Source of the DNA: Candidatus Latescibacterota bacterium
GTDB lineage: Bacteria; JAAXHH01
DNA: 64,000 bases
NCBI GenBank assembly: GCA_022822725.1
Contig: JAJEAN010000001.1
Location: forward strand, 124,001-188,000
Direction of reading: 5' to 3'
Part shown: positions 39,101 to 46,275 of the stretch, piece by piece
Position numbering within the stretch: the stretch's first letter is position 1
Layout: each line of letters starts with the position of its first letter
Notes under the pieces: model-generated
Databases searched by the model: none
What the model was told of the DNA's origin: nothing
What the model saw: the letters and a program-made list of their open reading frames with translations, nothing else
Made by a program: the position numbers and the translations under genes

Positions 39101-40580
39101 GCATTTCGAAAAACCGAATCCTAACGTGGATTGGGACCGCCTTCCCGTGCGGGTGACGTCGGAAGTGCAGGCGTGGCCGACTTATCCCGATCGGCCGCAA
39201 CTCGCGGCGGTCAGCGCATTCGGCATATCGGGGGCGAACGCCCACGTCGTGGTCGAGGGCTTTGGGACTTGCGACGAAGGCGCGCATTCAGCCGAAACGG
39301 GGATCGAGGTGGCCGGCACTCGGCAAACCGTCGTGGTAAAGCTACCTCCGGGCGTCACTGAATCGCAACGGGACGACCCCCGCCTCGAGACGCGGACGAA
39401 TCGCTTCCTGCCGCTTTCGGGCAAGAACCCCGCGGCACTCGGGGAACTTGCCGGAAGTTGCCTGTCCTGGCTGGACCGATGTCTCGCGACCGGTTCGGAC
39501 GCGGAATCGGAAGAGGAGTTCCTGGCGGATATGGCCTGGACCGCAAGCGTGGGCAGAAGCCATTTCAATTGCCGGGCCGGCGTGGTGTTTCGCGATACCG
39601 CAACGCTCCGCGAGGGACTGGCGCAACTCGCGTCGAACGAAGCGCCTTCAGCGTCCGGCGAGACGAACTGGATAAACGTGGCCGCGGCCAGGCGGAAGGT
39701 GGCTTTCGTATATGATGGATGGGACGGCAGGTGGCGGGATGTCGTTAAGGGTCTGTACGACTCGGAACCCGTGCTGCGAGACGTCCTGGATCACTGCGAA
39801 GCGCTGTTTCGCAACGAAACGGACGCCTCCTTGCTGGATCCCCTGTTTGGCGGGGAAGGAACGGAGAACAAGATCAATGATCCAGCCTGGACGGATCCGG
39901 CGGCCTATGCGCTCCAGTGCGCGGTCACAGCCTTGTGGTCCAGCCTGGATATACGACCCGGAGTGGTGTGTGGCCGCGGCGTCGGGGAGATCGCCGCCGC
40001 GCAGGCCACGGGAGCGTTCACCCTTGACGAGGGTCTCCGCATCGCGTTGGCGCGCGGGGAAACCGTCAAGAACATGGATGAAAACCGCTCTGTACGTGTA
40101 TCTGAAGAAGAACTGCTGACCAGGCTGGATGGGATTAACGTATCGACGCCTTCGCTCGCTATGGTCAGCGGCGCTACGGGAAACGAGGTTGGGGTGGCGG
40201 ACGTGCTGGACTTCGACCGCTGGCGCCATCGGACCCCCGTGAGCGAGGGTGAAAGCGCTTCCGCCCGAACCCTGGCCGATCTTGCAGTGGATACACTATT
40301 AGAGATAGGTCCGGGATCGAAGTTTCCGACGAGCTTAACCGAAGCATGGCCAAAAAACCAGGGGGATGAAGTCACCGCGGTTCCCACGTTGTTCGGCGAC
40401 CTCTCTCGTTCTTCCGGTGAAGGCTCTAAGGACGAAGGCGAAGGATTCCTTCAAGCTGTGAAGTTGGCCTACGATCTCGGATTGCCGGTCTCGCCAGAGG
40501 GACTGTTCGCCGGAGAATCCCGTCGAAGACGCTCCCTGCCCGGCTATCCATTCCAGCGTATGAGCTACTGGATCGGCTGA
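30138..40580 (+). CDS. Type I PKS: KS-AT-DH-cMT-ER-KR-ACP then KS-AT(degenerate)
   Basis: KS1 DAACASSLVSIH/EAHGTGT; AT1 GQGSQW/GHSVG/RAFHS; DH HRVFNRVLAP; cMT VIEVGAGTGSATANVLP; ER HAGAGGVGLAAIQ; KR TGGLGGIG; ACP LGMDSLM; KS2 ELNCASALFAVH/EAHGAGS; AT2 with GRGVG replacing GHSxG; ends in a post-AT linker LPGYPFQRMSYWIG. Confidence 0.95.
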   Translation: MSSETPSRMDANAGHRSRGKTMGNDVFERSIAIVGMACRFPGAPDLDSFWRLLETGGNAVTEGVPGSGIGRIGTLFPEGAVISEGCKYGAFVDDIDQFDESFFRISPVEAQLLDPQQRMTLETSWQALEDAGIDPDSLKGSRTGVYTGISNDEYRMLVLESTRPTDAASCLYALSGTNLNGTCGRVAFVLGLMGPVKAVDAACASSLVSIHDAVSDLQHGKADLALAGGVQALLNPRIYELRADSMMLSPDGQCKTFDASANGYVRGEGCGVVVLKRLSDAEADGDRIWGVIRGSAINHGGASTGLTVPHTPALIKVIEDALDQAGISPSDVEYLEAHGTGTTVGDPIEVDAVSEVYGRGRDADRPLLTGSVKTNVGHLESAAGVAGLIKAALVVKHGVIPKHLHFNDPNPSIDWAHVPLRITSEMTDWPRHDGRTRMAGVNSFGISGTNAHILVEEYRASCESQDSNREVAGSPVAVSVSIPGTMDDLVSTVPPDGLEPRKVRLLPLSGKSESALRELAGRYLAWLDQRTAESSSGDGDLEGLLPDMAWTSGVGRSHFDHRAGIAFHDVGSLREQLTGLAEDGPVENALKPAKIAFIYTGQGSQWTGMGQALYEQEPVARTVLDRCEEVFREVRGTSLLDVMFGRSEAEGPLNDTAWEQPALFALECALTALWSSVGVKPSVVMGHSVGELAAAHAAGVFGLEDGMRFAANRGILLSGTEEGAMAAVFAPAERVASDLEALNETSDRIGSNISADNGSHQVVSGTIPGIEAVMRHFESEGIRVRRLNTTRAFHSALVEPALDALESSLEGVTVHAPSIAVVSNLTGREVASDHLFDGAYWRRHAREPVAFAQSVETLSALGVDLVVEIGPHAILTPMTVSAWPETPQTPTPAVLSSLTRPSGDTPKPEAGSFLSAVTAAYEAGLPIRFEGLFAGESRRRISLPGYPFQRRRHWVEAPKQRRSGADHPLLGDRHESARGEITFETEIFPSDPPWLDDHRVFNRVLAPGALYGSMACAVSILEGSGPIVLEDVQLHNAMVFEEEEGENGRRIQVVLDATESAPSRGIQIYSKGNESDWTVHVEGRIASGVPDPEAGQAGRRTDLESLKAGLSPVDVAGYYRQRASTGVDLGPDFRTLGSAWSRPGEAVGEISLPESYARDGLDVHPLVLDGCFQVVGVARNLAGTEGGATYLPFGWERMWLAGRLPDRVTCHVLLSESSRDADADTEETPEVLSGEMRIFDMNGILVGRLSGYTVKRATQSALLAAVEGVKDLLYEVVWRERALPPGIEAADFFPMPSEVADNAQLFTGYLTDAGVDPLNRSALLADLERWSRSRALAALEELGWQREKGAVVDPESLRQQLDVLPEHSRLFRRLFEMLARSGVMEERDDGFLVVLGPEDPLPDHMPADLEAFADWMKGKYAQGQIEIGLFQRSGLALVEVLRGREDPLTLLFSSGEPTAGDLYLKAPVARAANKMLSEAVQTLVSALPEGRRLRVIEVGAGTGSATANVLPELPDGRFDYTYTDISAGFFSEAEARFGDSGGSIDYRPLDIEKDPIDQGFEPHGYDLLIASNVLHATRYLQETLGHCLQLLAPSGHLIALENLSGLGWMDLTFGQLDGWWRFADDYRPHHALAGPDVWRKALGDAGFQEAEVIGPGGADEPEVSRTLDKGVIVAQGPAKVSEPAGAWILTEDREGRAAELATGLATRNQTVYLVRDAESVNGRPAAAGPGIIRTTSEYGQRESWRSLIDNLPQDVPFNGVVHLAGLGGHGAQAVTAEMAKDVNRAGASALALVQGLIDTDSTPAKGVWFITHGSQIIERELGGELAGAALWGFGKGVAREAPHLQPRMLDLDPAEMAPAPDLVNELLYPDDENHIIYRRERRLVARLVRMGDGPDRLDFPEDPDWVLAPDPAGVFDKPYVQPLPPRPLEPWEVLVAVEAAGLNFWDVFRSLGFIEEGLLGREMCGYIAEVGSEVSSVNVGDHVVGLGFGAFGPQMVTHAELVAPAPEGFAVTGLATIPSAFVSAALSFEYSGLEAGEKVLIHAGAGGVGLAAIQLVQAAGAEVHATASAPKQAYLRSLGVEHIYDSRTTAFGQEILEATQGEGVDIVLNSLTGEGFIEASLSCLKPDGRFVEMARRDILSEDEMAAARPDVAYDILELDVLKKTDPAWVGRVLRAVMERLAAGELKPIIHSRWPLAEAGAALSFMRSARHLGKIVVTPPPLVTGRLKQDRSYLVTGGLGGIGCAVAGWLADRGAGTIVLNGRRQPDAEAEEAIQKLRERGVKITVELADVTDFSAVDAMLERMDRELPPLGGVIHSVGVLSDGALGNQTWEKFETVLRPKILGAWHLHRATLERDLDLFVLFSSRVGVMGNPGQANHAMANAFLDQLAGHRRALGLPGQAIAWGAWSEIGEAAEQKDRIESQRAALGGRWFTPQQGLRALDRLVRQDGTQSVVMAMDWSVFAEAAESQPPLLEDLLSTVLETTVEAQDSSDDVLTRLRTTPSAERENMLVSFLQQEVQSVLRLSSAPAPSVGFFDLGMDSLMAVELRNRLNRALAGSYTAPNTLVFDYPDIASLATHLLDEVGETAGDSGDLTTIDTASDVDNVSQAPPEPLIETVTRQDNEGIAIIGMACRFPGAPDLNAFWNMLEEGTDAVTDTRPDAASANVTSDESDQGSEGWRRGGFIGGIDRFDARFFRVSPLEARSMDPQQRLLLETSWHAIDDAGVNPDRLRGSRTGVYTGISSSEYRDLMMSRGDGVNYLGTARSLAVSRISFLLGLEGPSIPVELNCASALFAVHQAVASLRLGEVDMALAGGVNTVLSPDITSEMAYLGMLSDEGRCYAFDARADGFVRGEGCGVIVLKRLSDAEADGDRIWGVIRGSAVNQNGATAGPTVPNGPAQVRVIEDALTQADVAPAEVDYLEAHGAGSALGDPIEVQAAAAVYGRGRAPDRPLLIGSVKTNIGHLESAAGLAGLIKVVMAMRHRRIPKQLHFEKPNPNVDWDRLPVRVTSEVQAWPTYPDRPQLAAVSAFGISGANAHVVVEGFGTCDEGAHSAETGIEVAGTRQTVVVKLPPGVTESQRDDPRLETRTNRFLPLSGKNPAALGELAGSCLSWLDRCLATGSDAESEEEFLADMAWTASVGRSHFNCRAGVVFRDTATLREGLAQLASNEAPSASGETNWINVAAARRKVAFVYDGWDGRWRDVVKGLYDSEPVLRDVLDHCEALFRNETDASLLDPLFGGEGTENKINDPAWTDPAAYALQCAVTALWSSLDIRPGVVCGRGVGEIAAAQATGAFTLDEGLRIALARGETVKNMDENRSVRVSEEELLTRLDGINVSTPSLAMVSGATGNEVGVADVLDFDRWRHRTPVSEGESASARTLADLAVDTLLEIGPGSKFPTSLTEAWPKNQGDEVTAVPTLFGDLSRSSGEGSKDEGEGFLQAVKLAYDLGLPVSPEGLFAGESRRRRSLPGYPFQRMSYWIG

Positions 40581-40609
40581 GCGCAAACGACCATGCCAGA
40601 CGCACGAAA

Positions 40610-40645
40610 CCCGCCTGCGAGTACGCATCGGATCTCGCAGACGGG
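40610..40645. terminator. Hairpin between convergent PKS and ACP genes
   Basis: CCCGCCTGCGAG-N12-CTCGCAGACGGG, 11 pairs with one mismatch; no clear U tract. Confidence 0.4.
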
Positions 40646-40679
40646 CTGTGTAACGGTGGACGCCGGACGGAAGGAATAC

Positions 40680-40922
40680 TCAGCCGGCGGCTTCCAGGCG
40701 ATCGACTAGCTCTTTCAGGCTCTTGATATCAACACAGTCCTGAGGAGTGAATTCAAGGTTGAATTCCTCGGCAACGAGCTTTCCAAACGCAACTATGTCC
40801 ACGGAGGAGACACCAGCCTCCGACAGGTTCAAGTTGAGATCATCGGGCACCGCGATCGGTTGCCCGTCGACCTCCAGGTTGTCTGCGATGAGCTTTCTGA
40901 TACGATCGGCAGTCGTAGCCAT
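40680..40922 (-). CDS. Discrete acyl carrier protein
   Basis: MATTADRIRKLIADNLEVDGQPIAVPDDLNLNLSEAGVSSVDIVAFGKLVAEEFNLEFTPQDCVDIKSLKELVDRL; Ser of SSVD is the probable Ppant site. Confidence 0.85.
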   Translation of the reverse strand: MATTADRIRKLIADNLEVDGQPIAVPDDLNLNLSEAGVSSVDIVAFGKLVAEEFNLEFTPQDCVDIKSLKELVDRLEAAG

Positions 40923-41071
40923 TGACGCCTTCCTTTCCTTGAGAGTACGAATAGTAACGGATTGACTTGGAATACAGGCCATAGTATAACGGCTGGCCGT
41001 TTGAAAATCAACCGAACTTTAAGGATAATCGTACGGACAATACGCAGGCGGCAGCCGGGAGAAGCTTCCAG

Positions 41072-42850
41072 ATGAGTGCTGGCGGACCCGCCATCCGATC
41101 CGGCTTGCGGTATCAACCGGATGAAGTTCCTCCTACGACACTGGCGCTAGGTCTCGGACTGCAACTGGCCTTGCTCAATATCGCCGCGGTGATGATCATC
41201 CCGACGATCGTCATGCGGGCAGCGGGTCAACCGGAAGAGTACGTCGCGTGGGCCGTGTTCGCTTCGGTTGCGATCTGCGGCGCGACCACGATGTTGCAGG
41301 CCCTTCGCTTCGGCAGGATCGGTTCGGGCCATCTTCTGGTCATGGGTACGTCCGCTGCGTACATTTCAATTTGCATCGAAGCACTGGCAGCAGGCGGTCC
41401 GGCCCTGCTCGCCGTGCTCGTCGTCGTATCCTCCCTGGTCCCGATCGCGCTTTCGTGGCGGCTTTCGCTGTTCCAGCGCATCCTCACGCCCACGATTGCA
41501 GGCACCGTGATTATGTTGATTCCGATTACGGTGATGCCCGTTATGGGCGATATGCTGTCATCGACGCCGGATGGGCGGATGTCACCCGGTGCCTTCCTCA
41601 GCGCGGCGGTCACCGTAGTCGTCATTTCCGGCTTTACCCTCAAAGGTACTGCAAAGCTGCGTCTCTGGGCACCGATCATCGGCGTGGTCGCCGGCTCCGT
41701 GGTTGGCGGTTCCTTCGGATTGTACGACGTGGATAGAGTTGTCGAGGCGGACTGGATCAACCTGCCCACGGTAGCCTGGCCGGGGTTCAACCTGGATTTC
41801 ACGGGCGGCTTCTGGGTGCTGATCCCGGGTTTTCTGCTGGTGGCGGTGATCGTCTCGCTCCGGACGATCAGCAGTTGCGTCGCCATCCAGCGCATCTCCT
41901 GGCGACAGTCCAGGGCGGTCGACTACAGATCGATTCAGGGCGCCATGACCGTCGACGGCGTGGGATCCTTCCTCTCCGGACTCGCGGGAACCGTACCGGG
42001 CACGACCTACACGACCAGCGTACCGCTCATAGAAATCACCGGAGTCGCCGCCCGAACGGCAGGCCTCTTTACCGGCGCCGCTTTCGTGGTGCTCGTGTTC
42101 CTGCCCAAGGCGTTTGCCCTGGTCCTCGCGATACCGGATCCGGTCTTCGCGGCATTCTTCATCGTGCTGCTGGCGATGCTCTTCATCGTCGGACTCAAGA
42201 TCGTCATCCAGGACGGCCTCGACAAGAACAAGGGTTTCATCGTGGGCGCCGCCTTCCTGGTGGGATTCAGTTTGCAGTATGAACTGATCTACCCGGAGTT
42301 TGTCTCGCAGTTCGCGGGTGGCCTGTTTCGGAACGGCATGACCGCGGGGGGCCTGGTGGCTATTTTCCTGAACCTGGCGCTCAGCGCCACAGGATACCGC
42401 CGCTTCCGGATGGAGACGGAACTGGACACGTCCGTCTTGCCCGATATCCGATCGTTCCTCGGAGACTTCGCCTCCCGGTCCAGCTGGGACGCGGATATGG
42501 CAGACCGGCTCCACGCCGTCGGCGAGGAGGCATTGATGACACTCATCCAGCAGGACGGACAGGGAGGAAGGGAGCGGAGAAGTCTGCGACTCGTCGTATC
42601 CAGGGAAGAAGACGGGGCGGTGCTCGAGTTCGTCGTTACACCGAGGGGTGAGAACATCCAGGACAGACTCTCCATGCTGCCCGACGTATCTGACGAAACG
42701 TCCATCGAACAGGAAGTATCTCTCCGGCTCCTGCGGCATCACGCGTCTTCCGTACGGCACCAGCAGTATCACGACACGGATATTGTCACCGTGCACGTAA
42801 AAGCCACGTCGGCGGAAGGTCAGAAAGGGCGGGGAAGTCAAGCCGGTTGA
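41072..42850 (+). CDS. NCS2 (uracil-xanthine) permease-family transporter with C-terminal HATPase_c-like domain
   Basis: NCS2-type TM region with GLAGTVPGTTYTTSVPLIEITGVAARTAG; C-terminal soluble FASRSSWDADMADRLHAVGEEALMTLIQQ...LRLVVSREEDGAVLEFVVTPRGENIQDR...SLRLLRHHASSVRHQQYHDTDIVTVHV. Confidence 0.85.
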   Translation: MSAGGPAIRSGLRYQPDEVPPTTLALGLGLQLALLNIAAVMIIPTIVMRAAGQPEEYVAWAVFASVAICGATTMLQALRFGRIGSGHLLVMGTSAAYISICIEALAAGGPALLAVLVVVSSLVPIALSWRLSLFQRILTPTIAGTVIMLIPITVMPVMGDMLSSTPDGRMSPGAFLSAAVTVVVISGFTLKGTAKLRLWAPIIGVVAGSVVGGSFGLYDVDRVVEADWINLPTVAWPGFNLDFTGGFWVLIPGFLLVAVIVSLRTISSCVAIQRISWRQSRAVDYRSIQGAMTVDGVGSFLSGLAGTVPGTTYTTSVPLIEITGVAARTAGLFTGAAFVVLVFLPKAFALVLAIPDPVFAAFFIVLLAMLFIVGLKIVIQDGLDKNKGFIVGAAFLVGFSLQYELIYPEFVSQFAGGLFRNGMTAGGLVAIFLNLALSATGYRRFRMETELDTSVLPDIRSFLGDFASRSSWDADMADRLHAVGEEALMTLIQQDGQGGRERRSLRLVVSREEDGAVLEFVVTPRGENIQDRLSMLPDVSDETSIEQEVSLRLLRHHASSVRHQQYHDTDIVTVHVKATSAEGQKGRGSQAG

Positions 42851-42919
42851 CGCGGCCGAGCGGTAAGGCCGGCCAGTAAGGTCGGGGAAAGTCAGGCCGG
42901 TTAACGGGCTCCAGCCGTC

Positions 42920-43861
42920 TCAGGCCGAATGAAACAGGTCGTTGCTTTCGAGAAATTCCCGGAGCAACGATACGCATTCCTCCGGCTGTTCCAGGGGGAA
43001 GAAATGGGTCGTCTCGGGCAGGAAGTCGTAGTCGACCGTCACCATGTCGCGCAGGTCCAGGGTCGGCAGGTAGGAATAAGGGAGGGTGGGGTCCGCTCCG
43101 ATGACCTTGGTCGGACAGTCGAGTTCATCAAAGTCCACGAGTACCGAATAGCTTCTCGAATAGTCGATGATCTGGGCCTCGTATTCCCGCGGACATCGCA
43201 ACTCGAAACCGTCTCCCTTCTCGGTCTTTCTAAGTGTAGTTCTCGCCATGAGTTCTCGTCCACCAGGCACAACACGGACGAAACTGGGAGAGTAACTGAG
43301 CAGCTCCACGTAATCCTCTTCCGTCTGGAATAGATGCCCGCGACGTCTCGTGGCGGCGGCGACCTGTTCCGCGGCCGCGTCGAATTCGACCTGGCTTATC
43401 CCCGGCTTGCAGAGGGGTGGATCGAAAAGAACCAGTCCGGCGAAATCAATCGCCGGCCCCGATGAAATCAGATCCTTGAAAGTCGATATGGAAAGCAGGG
43501 TGATCAACGCCGAGACGGAATGGTAGACGCCGACTTTCGGCTTATGACCGAATTGGCTGTCGATGGCCTCGAGGATCAGGCGCTGGTCGTGGATCAGCGT
43601 CGGCACATCGTGTCTCTGCTGATCACCGACGATATTCCAGCCGTGATTCCGCTGGTCGTACAGGATCAGATCGTAGTTGTCGGTGAGGAGGGACCAGAAA
43701 GGATAGTACAGGTCTATGGCGAGTCCGTTTCCGTGGCTCAGGACGAGGCGCGGACCTTGCGGGTTTCCGTGCCTGCGAAGCACGGTCACGGTCTCGTCGT
43801 CCAGGCGGACTTCACACGATGCATGGGGATCGGGCACGATCCAGGTTTTGTCTTCGGTCAT
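42920..43861 (-). CDS. Alpha/beta hydrolase
   Basis: GPRLVLSHGNGLAIDLYYPFWSLLTDNYDLILYDQRNHG; FLPETTHFFPLEQPEE C-terminal His region. Confidence 0.82.
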   Translation of the reverse strand: MTEDKTWIVPDPHASCEVRLDDETVTVLRRHGNPQGPRLVLSHGNGLAIDLYYPFWSLLTDNYDLILYDQRNHGWNIVGDQQRHDVPTLIHDQRLILEAIDSQFGHKPKVGVYHSVSALITLLSISTFKDLISSGPAIDFAGLVLFDPPLCKPGISQVEFDAAAEQVAAATRRRGHLFQTEEDYVELLSYSPSFVRVVPGGRELMARTTLRKTEKGDGFELRCPREYEAQIIDYSRSYSVLVDFDELDCPTKVIGADPTLPYSYLPTLDLRDMVTVDYDFLPETTHFFPLEQPEECVSLLREFLESNDLFHSA

Positions 43862-44085
43862 GTAAACTAAATGCAGCCTTTCCTTCGAAGCCTCGAATCA
43901 ACCCCTTCGAAATATAAAAAATCAATGGACTCGTGTATGGGTGTTAACGTATCGCTCGCTTCAGTACTCGTCAAGGGTTTAAACTCTATTATGTGAATAC
44001 TTATTCGTATGACAATTTCGCAGTTCGCGAAGCGAATGCGATGCGCCCGGAAGGCGGTGAATCCCCTTTGTACGTATGCGCGGCC

Positions 44086-45210
44086 CTACGCCGATCCACC
44101 GCCGGAAAGCACCTCCCGGCACCGCTGTGCCACGATGCGCTCCTGGCCGTCCTGCAGGTTATGGGGATTGATGGAGAATCCCTCCTCGTCCCGTTCCTGA
44201 ACGATGATCCTGGGGTCGCCGTCGAGCAGGGCCTTTACCGCGTCATCCCCGGTCAGACCTGCTTCCGGATCGATGGCGACCTTGAGCTGCGGCACGGCGT
44301 AGGTTTCTTCCGGATCGAGCCGGCTGAGGGTGACGTGGGGTATTCCGCCGAGTTCCGTTTCAATGTAGCGCACCTTTTCTTCCCAGGCCGCCGCGTCCGC
44401 CGCGTGATCCCGGTTCAGATAGATCTCGAGGGCCTTGATGAACGCGAAGATCTCCTCCCGGCTGACCTTCATGGGACGGCCGACCGTGGCGAAGGGCGTC
44501 CCGTTCACCGCGCAGGCGCCGATCAGGTCCCGTCGTCCGATGATCAGGCCGGTCGACTGGGGACCCTGGAGACTTTTGCCGCCGCTGAAAATGACCAGGT
44601 CGGCGCCGGCTTCCGTGAACCGGGTCAGCGTGGACACCGGCGGACATTCCGAGGCGGCGTCGACAATGACGGGCACGTCCACGGCATGGGCCATGGCCAC
44701 GGCCTGTTCCAGGGGGACGGCATTGTCTTCCCTGAAGTTCTTGCCCAGGTAGAAGACCGCCGCCGCGCGCGTGCCGTCGCCGATGGCCGTCCGCATGGCC
44801 TCAACAGGCGGACCGTCCGAGTCGTCCAGCTCGATCAGCTTTGCGCCGGTCAACCGGATGGCCTGGTCGTAGTCGATCCGATGCGTTTTCTGTACGACCA
44901 CTTCGTCTCGCATCCCGGTCGTGACCGGTAGCTGGCGGATCCGCTCCGGGTCGGTCCCGGTCATGCAGGCCGCCGTGGTGATGACCAGGCCGCACGCGGC
45001 GCTGGCGGTGACGTAGGCCGCTTCCACGCCGAGCATTCGGGCGACCTTCTCCCCGGCCTTCTCGTGCAGTTCGTCGAGGAGACAGAACTCCCGGGAAGCC
45101 ACGCGCATGGTCTCCATGATTTCCGGGTCCAGCAGGGCGCCCCCGTAACGCGTGGCCGTGCCGATGGCGTTTATGACCGGACGCACGCCGATGTCTTCAT
45201 ATATGCCCAT
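44086..45210 (-). CDS. SelA-like PLP enzyme (fold type I)
   Basis: MGIYEDIGVRPVINAIGTATRYGGALLDPEIMETM; DLVIFSGGKSLQGPQSTGLIIGRRDLIGA. Confidence 0.88.
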   Translation of the reverse strand: MGIYEDIGVRPVINAIGTATRYGGALLDPEIMETMRVASREFCLLDELHEKAGEKVARMLGVEAAYVTASAACGLVITTAACMTGTDPERIRQLPVTTGMRDEVVVQKTHRIDYDQAIRLTGAKLIELDDSDGPPVEAMRTAIGDGTRAAAVFYLGKNFREDNAVPLEQAVAMAHAVDVPVIVDAASECPPVSTLTRFTEAGADLVIFSGGKSLQGPQSTGLIIGRRDLIGACAVNGTPFATVGRPMKVSREEIFAFIKALEIYLNRDHAADAAAWEEKVRYIETELGGIPHVTLSRLDPEETYAVPQLKVAIDPEAGLTGDDAVKALLDGDPRIIVQERDEEGFSINPHNLQDGQERIVAQRCREVLSGGGSA

Positions 45211-45363
45211 GGCCTCGATCCCTTTCGCGATGGCCGCAATGCTTGTGCCTGGTCGGAAAACCCTTGTCCCGCCGTCGGACCGCACTGCATATTTTACTGT
45301 TGTCTCAAGACAGGTTTCTACTGGAAATAGACGCCGCGCCGACCCATAATCAAGGAATAAAAC

Positions 45364-46275
45364 ATGCAGCATGATGCATCCCGGCGGACATTCGACTGCG
45401 AGCCCACGCTCTCGGACTCGGAGGTACTGCGCTTCTGCAGGGATGGATACCTGCATTTCGAGGGCGTCGTCCCCGAAGAGATCAACCGGCGGACGCGCGA
45501 TTACCTGAACGGGAAGATCCCCGCCAATCCGAGCTACATGCCCGACGGCATGTCCGAAGACGACCTGGTCCGGATCCGGAATTCCCGTGAACCGAGTTCG
45601 ATCCTGCTCGAAGACTGGTTTATCGAACACGTCCTGCTCAACCCCGTGCTGGCGGGTGCGCTTCGCTCGCTCCTCGGCCGTCACGTGGGACTGCCGGTTC
45701 TGGTCAGCGACCATCGGGTCGAATGCCCGGAGGGTCCCCAGGGGTGGCATCACGACGCCGATCACCTGTTCGGGCCGGAGGTCCATTTCGTCGAGGTGTT
45801 CTATTTCCCCCAGGACACCCCCGATGAAATGGGACCCACCGAAGTCATACCCGGTTCCCACATCCGAACGACCCGGCGGACGCCGGAGCAGAACGGCGTC
45901 CTGTGTTCGGGTCCCGCGGGCACCATCGGCCTGCATTCGCAGAGCATCCTCCATCGCCGCGGCGCGTCCACGGCAACCGGCCTGCGGCACATGCTGAAGT
46001 ACAGCTACTGGCGCACGGTGCCTCCGGCGCGAGACTGGATCGCCCTGCCGGATTTCGACTTCAGGCACGCCGATTACGGCGGGCATGGGTCCGCCCGATA
46101 CGTGGCCCACATGTTCTACTGGCTTTGCGGCAAAGGCGATGAATTCCGCCTCATCGGCGGCCAGGCGTGGCCCTGGAAATCCACCAACCAGATCGGGCCC
46201 TCCTATGGTTTCGGACGTACGGAGGGATATCTCCCCGACTGGCGCGGAAACAACGACGACGATTATGCCCGGTAG
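45364..46275 (+). CDS. Phytanoyl-CoA dioxygenase family protein
   Basis: VLRFCRDGYLHFEGVVPEEINRR; PQGWHHDADHLFGPEVHFVEVFYFPQDTPDEMGPTEVIPGSH; IGLHSQSILHRRGAS. Confidence 0.9.
   Translation: MQHDASRRTFDCEPTLSDSEVLRFCRDGYLHFEGVVPEEINRRTRDYLNGKIPANPSYMPDGMSEDDLVRIRNSREPSSILLEDWFIEHVLLNPVLAGALRSLLGRHVGLPVLVSDHRVECPEGPQGWHHDADHLFGPEVHFVEVFYFPQDTPDEMGPTEVIPGSHIRTTRRTPEQNGVLCSGPAGTIGLHSQSILHRRGASTATGLRHMLKYSYWRTVPPARDWIALPDFDFRHADYGGHGSARYVAHMFYWLCGKGDEFRLIGGQAWPWKSTNQIGPSYGFGRTEGYLPDWRGNNDDDYAR

Noticed and set aside
40610-40645. Attenuator or riboswitch-like RNA between PKS and ACP
   Set aside because: Simple hairpin between convergent genes is best read as a bidirectional terminator.
42831-42905. 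Imperfect direct repeat ggggaa(a)gtcargccggttracg
   Set aside because: Only two diverged copies at the NCS2 gene end; too weak to interpret alone, though it fits the wider duplication trend.
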